Shown: in pieces, positions 56,459 through 64,000 of the stretch | How the letters are laid out: each line of letters opens with the position of its first letter | Position numbering within the stretch: the stretch's first letter is position 1 | Assembly: GCA_000733355.1 (NCBI GenBank) | Contig: JNVV01000008.1 | Span: forward strand, 158,460 to 222,459 | Direction: 5' to 3' | Origin: Falciphora oryzae | Taxonomy: Eukaryota; Ascomycota; Sordariomycetes; Magnaporthales; Magnaporthaceae | DNA: 64,000 nt | Program-made: the position numbers and the translations under genes | The notes under the pieces: model-generated | What the model saw: only the letters and a program-made list of their open reading frames with translations | Told to the model about the DNA's origin: nothing | Database searches by the model: none

Positions 56459-57556
56459 ATGCCGGACCCCCGACAAAAGCGTAAGGCGCCCAATAAGGAG
56501 GCAAGCGCCCAAAAACCGACGAGACGCTTTACACGGATCCTAAAGCCAACGGACCGGGCAATTACGCCGAGGATCAAGCTAAAACTTAAAAGCACGCCGT
56601 CGCAAGCCTCCGAAGTCGCTAAGCCCGCCGTTCAGGCGCCGGAGGCCGAGTTTGAGGTCGAGGAGGTGCTAGAAACCGAGAAGTCAGCACCCGAGGAGGT
56701 ACGCAAGAGAGCGCCGGCCAGGAAACGAGCTTTTGTGAAAAGAAAGGCGCTTGTGAAGGGGAAGGGCAAGGCGCCGGCGTAACTAGCAGAGGTTGCGGTA
56801 ATCTCTTCGGACCTATCCTTTTTACCGCCCTCCTCCGATACGAGCGAGTCCGAGTTTTACCCGCCTTTTCAGCATTTCACCCACCCGGTGATCGACCTTT
56901 TTAGCGACGATATTATACCCGCCAGTTAGCAAACGAGTCGCTTTAAAGCGGTGAGGGGGGTTAAAGAGGAGGAGGACGACCAACCTACGCCTAAGGCAAA
57001 GAGACCTCGCTTTAGGGCACCGCCGACGTTTTGAGCGCTTCGCGCGCCCGCAGCGCCCGCAGCGCCCGCAGCGCCCGCGGTACCGATACCGGCAGCGGAA
57101 AAGCCTTTGCAAATCCGGGTATCGGTTAAGGTTACCGTGCATTTAATAAAGCCGTTTTGGTTGCCGGAAAAGAGGCTTTGGGCAAAGCCGCGCTCGATCG
57201 TTAAACTGTTAACTTTCGCAACACTTGCCGCGACGTCCTTTGCCGGCGTTGATTGCGAAAGAGCCTTCGCCGAATTCGCGTCGGCCTATAAAATAACGCG
57301 CATAGTTAGGTTAAGCCGAAAGGATAACGAGGTAAAGGACGCGTTGGCGAGATACTCTAAAGCAAAATTGACGGCCGGATATAAGCTACTTCGCGTTATC
57401 GCCCCGCAGATAGTTTCGAGCACTTTTAATTGCGATAAAGGGCTTAATAGCGTCAAATTTAATAGCTTTATTTTTGGCGACGATATCCTTAAAGCGCTGA
57501 TACAATACGCTAATTGCGAATTGACAATTAGCTTGGATTACTATTTCCGCTTTTAA
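56459..57556 (+). pseudogene. Unidentified ORF, 366 codons, interrupted by three RIP-type stops
   Basis: One reading frame stays coherent from ATG 56459 to TAA 57556 except for TAA (56780), TAG (56927) and TGA (57032). Each can derive from CAA, CAG and CGA by one C-to-T change. The product has a Lys/Pro-rich N-terminus, acidic blocks, a basic PKAKRPRF motif, an Ala-Pro microrepeat (57047-57080) and an ordered C-terminal part with VDCERAFAEFASAYKI. I do not recognise the family. VDCERAF weakly recalls the C-terminal region of hAT transposases, which is not enough for a call. The DNA keeps CpG but has little CpA, as RIP leaves it. Confidence 0.55.
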
Positions 57557-58153
57557 CGAAAGGAATCCAGTTCGATTTTTTATCGATCCGTACCTTCGAT
57601 CGCGCCGTTTACTCCCTTAAATAGGGTGCTCGACGATACAAAGTTAAACGCCCGCAACCTTTTTGGAAATCACCTATCCATTATGCGGTTAGCAAAAACG
57701 ACAGCCCCGGCGGCGACCTTAATTGCCCGGAAAACGACTACCAATACAATGCGTACAGCGCTGGAGGAAAAGAAGCAATTTAATCCGCTAATTCGGTTGT
57801 ATTAATATTAGGAGGTTAAATCGGGGATTTGCAGCGCAGTCACAGTGGCCAGCAGGGTCTCGGTTAGTTGGATTGGGCCCTAACAGGCGCTATAAATAGC
57901 GCTGTCGGGGCTCCAAGTTTAGTGGGTGGAACAGGTTTGTATTGCAGGTGAGGGGCGCTAATAATCGCTTCCCTTATATACCCACCGACATCGATCCCGC
58001 GGGTTTTCCGCCGTGGGGGCTTCCGGTGCCGCAAACGATTTTCCGAAAAATTATTTTGTATGGGGTTTTTAAAAAATCGACCTACGACCACCAAACCCAT
58101 CTCCGCGTTGAGCTTCCAATTCTGACTTATGCAAATTAACTCCTGACCAATTC
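57557..58153. other. RIP-like non-coding or decayed sequence
   Basis: Between the unidentified ORF and the Copia element. Short blocks such as 57930-58080 read as protein-like when stops of the CAA/CAG-to-TAA/TAG kind are ignored, but no family is recognised. Confidence 0.4.
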
Positions 58154-58425
58154 TGTGTAAGGTAGATGTGCAGGGTAGGCGAGTTAGTGCGACCTACAAC
58201 GGCTGATTTGGGTGCTTAGGCATCTTATAAAGGCTACAGGCCACCTTCAAGCTTTTAGTAAGCGCTATAAATGCTGTAAGCCACCCCCGGGTACGCTATA
58301 AGCCCTGCCCGCTACTCCTGTGCATAACCCCATAACAGTACAGGGTAGATAATTTAATAAAAGTAGTATATAGTAGGTTGGGCCTATGCACCCAACCTAA
58401 GCTAAATACATTAGTTTTTTTAACA
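58154..58425 (-). repeat. Putative 3' LTR of the Copia element
   Basis: On the minus strand it starts TGTTAAAAAAAC at 58425, directly after the polypurine tract, and may end ...CTTACACA at 58154. No second copy is in the window, so the outer edge is uncertain by a few bases. Confidence 0.5.
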
Positions 58426-58809
58426 CCCCCTCTTTTTAATTATTTGCTTGCAAAAAAGGAAAAGGCTAATTACGGGATAAAAGAAATAAAGGTTATAAAG
58501 AAAAATTTTTGTACAATAACTAGCATTAATTAACAAAAAGCTTAACTAAAAAGCATTAAAGAAAAAACTTAAACTGGGGTTTATAAGCCCATTAGCTTTA
58601 AAAAAACTTTATATTTTGGAAGGGTTAAAAGCTTAATCAACCCATTAGCGGGCATATTTTTGGTATTAATGTACTGTATCGTAATTGTTTTAGCGCTAAC
58701 TTCCTCCTTAACGAAATAGAACTTTAGCAAGGTATGTTTAATCCTTGTATGCATGGTAAAATTGTGCGCATTTTCGATAAAACCAGTGTTATCGCCAAAA
58801 ATAGCAATA

Positions 58810-59104
58810 TGTAACAAGGGGTCAAAGACGGCTCGGAGAAAGAATCTCTAGATTGCAGATAATCTTTCTATGGGCTCAAGAGATGCTTGAGGAGGAAGAA
58901 ATCTTTCGTGAAGGACATAGGAGATGGCAGGGTTTATATAGACCCTTTGTGATCCGTGCGAAGTATCGAGTACATGATTCACACTGCCTTCCGACCTTCA
59001 CCGCTTGGCCTTAGGGCCGTTGACCGCCTATGCGGGTCTTCGACCCTCCGTGAGGCCGACTCGTGATGCCGACTAGTTAGGTCCACGGGTTCTTCCGTGT
59101 GACA
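58810..59104. repeat. Solo LTR (295 bp) with 5-bp target duplication CAATA
   Basis: Begins TGTAACAAGGGG and ends CCGTGTGACA, so it has TG...CA ends. It is flanked by CAATA at 58805-58809 and again at 59105-59109. It is a close copy of the LTR at 60943-61228, differing mostly by transitions. It interrupts the RNase H part of the Copia remnant and is therefore younger than it. Confidence 0.88.
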
Positions 59105-60030
59105 CAATAGGTCTATTAATAAAACTTTGCAACTCTATAAACAGGTACTTTAACCACTTCGCCTTTTAAAAGGTTTCCGCTAAAGCATTAGTTTTAGCCT
59201 TAATAATACTAAGGGCTATAGTGCTGGCCCTTTTGCACTTCCAACTAATGGGACCACTTGCTAAACAAAATAAATAGCTATAAATTGATTTTAAAATGGA
59301 TTTATCCCCCGCATAATCGCTATCGCTAAAACCAACTAATTTTAATAAATTACTTGCAATTTATACATATATAGGACTTGTTATTTTCCCTAAATGCCCG
59401 TAACAAATAGTTGTTTAACGGGTTATACCTAAGTACCTAAATAGATTCTTTGCAGCATTTATATACGTATTAGTAGGCGCTGTAAGGTGGCGTAAAATCC
59501 ACTGAACAATAAAACCGACATCCGGGCGGGTTAAAAGCATCAAATACATAACGGTCCCTATAATCCTTTGTAGCAATTTAACTTCGGCAAAGGTTACAAG
59601 CGATCCGCCAATATCGTTCAACACACCCGGTTATAAAAGGATACTTATACTTCGAAAATCTTACAACCCGAAAGCTACTAGCATTTCATCGATATACTAG
59701 CTCTGGTAAATCCAAAGAAGCCTTTTAAGCCTATCCCTTATAATTTATATATATTCATACTACCGTTATGTCTATATAAAACCTCGGTGCCTCTACTATG
59801 TAGTATTTACATGTAAAAACCCTTGAACTCGTCCTCGGGTGCGTGTCGCCCCCGCTCCGGAGCCTGGGAGTAAAAACCATGTCTGCTCTTCGTATACGGT
59901 CCTGCTGTGTTGAACAGTGGTACCGTCTGCTTGTTTTCATGCAACTGCTCGTAAGGGTTCCGTCGTAGAAGCGTCCTTATGATCAGTGGAACAAAAGGAA
60001 AGTACGTAAGGGAATAAGGGTGTGTTACGC

Positions 60031-60276
60031 CGGGGCAGCGCCTCGGTACCGGGTTTCGCCCTCGTAGCGAAACGGCTGTGTTGGTACTCGTATTGTAGCG
60101 TCCTGGTGTGGCTTTTCCGCGTAAGTTAGCCCGGCTCCGCTCCGGGTCCCAACCGGGGCAGCGCCTTGGTATCGGGTCTCGCCTTCGTGGCGGAATGTTT
60201 GTATTGGTACTCGTATTGTGGCGCCCTGATGTGGCTTTTTCGCGTGAGTTGGCCCGGCTCTGCTCCGGGTCCCAGC
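60031..60276 (+). repeat. 123-bp tandem duplication (two units)
   Basis: Units 60031-60153 and 60154-60276 have equal length and both begin CGGGGCAGCGCC. They align without gaps, and nearly all differences are transitions (C/T or G/A). Confidence 0.85.
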
Positions 60277-60715
60277 CGCGGGCGGGCCCTCCGGGTCTGG
60301 CGTTTTGCTTCGTGATTTTAGGTGATTTAGCTTTTAGTAGGTGCCCGTTTCCGGGGCCGTTGCTCCGCGTACGGTTCGGGTCCGCCTTTGTGGCTTGCAC
60401 CTAATCTTTCTGTTGGTTGCTTCCCTTTTTTTGGATCGCGTTATTTGGGTGACTTTTTTTTGTTGTTACGTTGTCGTGCGTTGTGGTTTCTAGTAATAAC
60501 TTCCTTTTGTTTCCTTCCGGATCCGGGTTTCTACCGGCCTTCCTTTTCCCAGCTATAAAAAGCCCTTTTTCCTTCCTTCTTTTTTCCTTTTCGCTTTTTT
60601 TTTACTACCGTTTCCGGTCCTGCCCTTTTGCCCGCGCTTTTTTTTCTCCTGCCTGCATTTAGGTTTTTGCTCGCTCGCGCCTCGTTTCCCTTCCGTTTTT
60701 TGTTTTTTTTGCAAT

Positions 60716-60942
60716 ATAGCTCCCAAAAATAAAGCTCCCAAATCTCCCCGCGGTGGTGGTGGTGGCGGTCGCGGTGGCAATCCCGGCAGCGGAGCCACGG
60801 GCGGTGGCCGCGCCGCTCCCGCCGCTACAGCTAATAGCAATGGTGGTAGTGGTGGTAGCGGTGGCAGTCGTCCTCGCAATCGCCCTCCGTTTACGGACGA
60901 AAACGACGGCAGCGGCTCGAGCGACGGCGGCTTAGGCGACGG
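60716..60942 (+). pseudogene. Gly/Asn-rich gag-like N-terminus, start codon lost, truncated
   Basis: Frame 60716-60942 reads APKNKAPKSPRGGGGGG, then Gly/Ser/Asn-rich repeats and FTDENDGSGSSDGG. The position expected for the start codon is ATA, one G-to-A change from ATG. The frame ends where the LTR at 60943 begins. The protein identity (gag) is inferred from composition and position only. Confidence 0.4.
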
Positions 60943-61228
60943 TGTAACAAGGGGTCAAAGACGGCTTGGAGAAAGAATCTCTAGATTGCAGATAATCTTT
61001 CTATGGGCTCAAGAGATGCTTGAGGAAGAAGAAATCTTTCCTGGAGGACATAGGAGATGGCAGGGTTTATATAAACCACCCTGTGATCCGTGCGAAGTAT
61101 TGAATACATGATTCACACTGCCCCTCCGGCCTTCGGCCTTTGGGCCTCGGGGCCGTTGGGCACCTATACCGGTTCCCGGACCTTTTGTAGGGCCGATTAG
61201 GTGAGTCCACAGGTTCTTCCGTGTGACA
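60943..61228 (-). repeat. 3' LTR of the Gypsy element (286 bp)
   Basis: Plus-strand start TGTAACAAGG and end GTGTGACA. It is a close copy of the solo LTR at 58810-59104. Flanks differ (GACGG left, CTATC right), as expected if only one side is host DNA. The element's other end should then be bounded by GACGG beyond the window. Confidence 0.85.
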
Positions 61229-61244
61229 CTATCTTCCTCTTCCT
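61229..61244 (-). other. Polypurine tract of the Gypsy element
   Basis: On the minus strand AGGAAGAGGAAGATAG immediately precedes the LTR, the place where plus-strand DNA synthesis is primed in LTR elements. This fixes the LTR as the 3' copy and the element as minus-oriented. Confidence 0.8.
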
Positions 61245-64000
61245 AAAGCGCGTCTCGAGACCTTTTGAAGCCCGCTTAAGGGATGCGGCTGTGCCTATAT
61301 TATCTTGTAGCACGCGGGGGTCCCTAGGCTTATCGGGGTTAAGCCGATAAAAGGCAACAACGTATTATTTAAATCCGTCGGTATCAAAATGCTCCCAAAG
61401 TTCCCACGTCCAATCCTTTTTTCGTAAGTAATCTTCCCATCGGACAAAGTAACGAACCTTCCCGCCTGTATCCATAGAATCCATAACCTTTTCTACAACG
61501 AAATCTCCTATAACCGAAGGGGCCTCCCGCAATACCTAGTCAGGGTCAAATCGTGCCTAAATGCCAAAACGGTAGGGTTCGATAAAGGACACGTGGAAAG
61601 CGTTATAAATTTTCCAGGTTTTAGGCAGGGCCAATCGTACCGCCGTGGGAGAAATAACCTTAAAGATCCGGAAGGGCCCGAGCATTTTGGCATCGAATTT
61701 CTTAGCGGGGCGACGGGTTTTTATATGCCGGGCGTTTAACATAACGAACTATCCTTCGGTAAAAACCGGCGAAGGGCTTCTCCTTTTATCGGCCCAATGC
61801 TTCATTCGTTCCCGGGCTTTCTCAAGGTGTTGTTTGGCTTTTTCGTGCACCTAGGTCATCCAATGCCGGTAGAGTTGGCTTGCTGGATTGCGTACTCGTC
61901 CTAGGAAAGGGGGATTATTGGAAGCTGGGTGGTACCCGTAGTTGGCGAAAAAGGGAGTGATGGAAGTACTTGCCGAAAATATATTATTATAGGCAAATTC
62001 CGCTATAGGTAATAGCTCAACCCAGTTGGTCATTTCGTAATTTACGAAAAACCTAAAATAAGCCTCTAGGCTTTAGTTAAGCCTTTCGGTTTATCCATCC
62101 GTTTGGGGATAGAAGGCAGTGCTCATTCTTGGCTTAATGCCTACCAAACGGAAGAAATCTTTCCACAAATGGCTTGTAAATTTGGAATCTTTATCAGAAA
62201 TAATATCCAAAGGCACACCGTGCAATCGCCAATATTTTTTAGCGAAAATGCGGATAAGGTTATCCGATTTTTTACCCTCGACTTTGAGGGGGACGAAATG
62301 CGCCATTTTGGTAAAAGGGTCTACCATTACCCAAATTGAATCGCACCTATCGCTTAAAGGGAAGTCCGTAATAAAGTCCATGGCCACCGTTTTCTAAGGC
62401 TGGTAATGCAGCTCCATAGGTTATAGGGGTCCAAAAGGGGCATGCCTTAAGGCTTTATTGCGTTGGCACTTTAGGCATCCCCTCACGTATTCCCGGACTT
62501 TTGCCTCGATATTGGGCCACCAAAAGTGCCGAGTAATTAACTCGAGGGTTTTATCTATACCTATATATCCAGCGACTTTTATGTTATATTCGGACTCAAG
62601 GACTTCCTTTTATAAGGCCTCCGTTGGTACCTACAATCTTTTTTTATAATAAAAAAGGCTATCTTTTATTTCTTCACCCTTTTCGGGCTTTTAAAAGCGA
62701 CTTTGGTATTCGGGATCCGATATACCAATTTGCTTAACTTTATTAATAAATTCCGTAGCCCACTTTAAAATTGGAATACTGCAAAGCCGGCTTAGGGATA
62801 GGAGGAAAAAAGGTGCTCCTTACGGCAAAGCTTCTTCCATAAAGTTATCTCCTTATCTTTCCAAAGCCGAAATTTTTATTGGGAAGTGTTTTTTTTACAG
62901 GATCGTCGTAATCGGCTAATCCTTACTCCCCCCTTTTTTAAGCTTATGCTAAGGTAATTTCGACAGCACATCGGCCTTTTTATTTTGCTTTCCTAGCCGG
63001 TAGTTGATTATAAACCAATAACCAGCCAGCTATTGTGCCCATTTAGCTTGCTTTCGATTAAGGACTTTAACCGTTAGGAAATATTCGAGGTTCCGGTAAT
63101 CCGTATAAACCTTTATCCGGTGCTTTGCCCCTTTAAAGTAATGCCTCCACCTAACGAAGCAATCGACGACCGCTAAAAGTTCCTTATCGTAAATTTTATA
63201 ATTAATTTCGGCGGGCGACATTTTACGTAAATGGAAGGCAACGGGGTGCAGTTTGTTGGTTTCGGGGTCCCTTTGGGATAACACCCCTCCAAAGGCAAAG
63301 TCCAAAGCGTCCATTTCAATTTGTGCTGGAAAAGATGGGTTAAAATGCCGGAGTATCGGAGGCGAAACGAAAGCGACTTTAAAAGCCTCGAAGGCTTGGT
63401 CCATTTCGGGGGTTTATCGCTATTAGCTTTTAGGCAAGGCGTTGGCCGTCGTTATAGGTTTAACGATTTTAAAAAACCTTTTAATAAACCTTTTATAAAA
63501 GTTGGCGAAGCTAATAAAGGATTGGGAGTTTTTAAAGCATTTAGGGGCTTCCTATTGCATAATAGCATCCACTTTATCCTTGGATATTGCGATACCGTCG
63601 GGTTCTATTATGTGACTAAAGAACTCGACCTCGTGCACCCCCCAAACGCATTTGCGAAGGGCTACGGCTAGGTTATGTTTGGTAAAGCGGCGAAGCACCT
63701 CTTTTACCAAACTATCGTATTGTTTTTTGGTTTTTGCGTATATTAAAAGGTTATCCAAATACACGAGGAGCCCGGTATCGATAAAGTCCATAAAGATATA
63801 GTTCATTATACTTTGGAAGGTAGCGGGGGCGTTGATAAAGCCTATAGGCATAACCGTAAACTCGAAAACGCCGTATTTGCAGCGGAAGGCCGTAAGCTAT
63901 TCGTGCCCTTTTTTTATCCGAATCAGGTTAAACCTAATTTTAAGGTCGATTTTCGTTTTCCATTTGGCATTCCGAAATCGATCCTAAAGCTTCGTAATAA

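Larger units (their letters stand above)
58154..59800 (-). mobile_element. Ty1/Copia retrotransposon remnant, 3' half, split by a solo LTR
   Basis: On the minus strand the 3' end of a Copia pol is recognisable. From upstream to downstream these are an RT-to-RNase H linker (59415-59624, containing VMYLMLLTRPDVGF), RNase H blocks (GFSDSDYAG near 59320 and GPISWKCKRAST near 59230), and a terminal block (DNTGFIENAHNF at about 58780-58810, then HTRIKHTLLKFYFV). A polypurine tract (AAAAAGAGGGGG) precedes a putative 3' LTR starting TGTTA. Several codons fit G-to-A damage, for example IIKAKT where the family has an acidic pair. The 5' half, including the RT active site, is missing; sequence becomes unrelated at about 59,800. 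The left boundary is approximate. Confidence 0.75.
59801..60942 (+). mobile_element. Leader of a second retroelement-like sequence (plus orientation)
   Basis: GC-richer than its neighbours. It contains a 123-bp tandem duplication, a TATA-like CTATAAAAAG at 60553-60562, a pyrimidine-rich leader, and a Gly-rich gag-like frame from about 60716. The order promoter, leader, gag start suggests the 5' end of a retroelement, cut by the Gypsy insertion at 60943. No LTR pair or primer-binding site could be proved. Confidence 0.4.
60943..64000 (-). mobile_element. Ty3/Gypsy chromodomain retrotransposon, 3' portion, RIP-damaged
   Basis: Minus-strand element whose 5' part lies beyond the window. Read in its own direction: reverse transcriptase (63851-63552, NAPATFQS and the active-site box as YLDN), RNase H (63404-63030, GGVLSQRDPETNKLHPVAFHLRKMS), integrase core (62387-62091, AMDFITDFPLS, WVMVDPFTKMAHF, FYPQTDG) and integrase tail (62033-61560). 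A chromodomain (about 61505-61375, KVRYFVRWEDY and DWTWELWEHF), a polypurine tract and the 3' LTR follow. Several TAG/TAA stops break the frame. YLDN for the family's YLDD box is one G-to-A change that removes a catalytic Asp. The element is dead as written. Confidence 0.88.

Noticed and set aside
57200..57350. hAT transposase C-terminus from the VDCERAF motif
   Set aside because: Surrounding residues do not follow the hAT dimerisation domain, and no catalytic region or terminal inverted repeats were seen.
58810..61228. The two similar LTRs as the ends of one 2.4-kb element
   Set aside because: The left copy has its own perfect CAATA duplication on both sides, and the Copia sequence resumes across it. 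The right copy abuts a Gypsy polypurine tract on its other side.
1..64000. A biosynthetic cluster or prokaryote-type defence system
   Set aside because: No polyketide or peptide synthase, terpene cyclase, P450 group, cluster regulator or defence gene set is present.

Overview
The window is nuclear DNA of a filamentous ascomycete (Pezizomycotina, most like a Sordariomycete). The evidence is short spliceosomal introns (about 60-160 bp) with GTRNGT donors and CTAAC/CTGAC branch sites, fungus-restricted families (CIA84-like, Egh16/Gas1-like, Ecm33, DUF2408), a tRNA with a short intron, and a right-hand repeat block carrying the C-to-T/G-to-A damage expected of repeat-induced point mutation (RIP). 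I do not assign genus or species.

Positions 1-56,240 are a gene-rich, GC-rich arm with one intron-containing tRNA-Arg and 20 protein genes whose exon phases I could close. In order: mitochondrial NAD+ carrier (-), QCR7 (+), Anp1/Mnn9-type mannosyltransferase (-), 3-methyladenine DNA glycosylase (+), Ecm33 GPI protein (+), SPF45-like splicing factor (-, a 220-N gap lies in intron 1), YCII-domain protein (+), DUF2408 protein (-), ribosomal stalk protein P1 (+), UBA/zinc finger/UBX protein (-), VAP/Scs2 (+), sphingolipid delta-4 desaturase (-), Kv-beta-type aldo-keto reductase (-), an eleven-knuckle CCHC protein (+), METTL7-like methyltransferase (-), small basic DUF2462/UPF0390 protein (-), CIA84-like PPR protein (+), mitochondrial ribosomal protein RSM18 (-), IMP3 (+) and an Egh16/Gas1-like secreted protein (-). 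Intergenic regions are long (0.3-5 kb), with poly-A/T tracts and pyrimidine-rich leaders. Two leaders appear to hold 5'UTR introns.

Positions 56,240-64,000 are a nest of decayed repeats. An unidentified plus-strand ORF has three C-to-T-type stops. A minus-strand Ty1/Copia remnant is split by a 295-bp solo LTR with a perfect 5-bp target duplication. A plus-strand retroelement-like leader follows, with a 123-bp tandem duplication and a Gly-rich gag-like start. Into it is inserted a minus-strand chromodomain Ty3/Gypsy element, whose 3' LTR and polypurine tract are visible and whose 5' part runs off the window.

There is no biosynthetic cluster or operon. The arm is housekeeping: mitochondrial function (NAD+ carrier, QCR7, CIA84-like, RSM18), ribosome production (P1, IMP3), ER/lipid/wall work (VAP, desaturase, Anp1, Ecm33). 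Several genes sit head to head (SPF45/YCII, DUF2462/CIA84-like, RSM18/IMP3) and may share promoters. The less ordinary items are the CCHC protein with an extra central domain, the Egh16-like protein whose predicted mature N-terminus is histidine, the possible dual-start glycosylase, the GC-AG intron, and the nested RIP-damaged elements. I found no clear evidence of a wholly new biological system.
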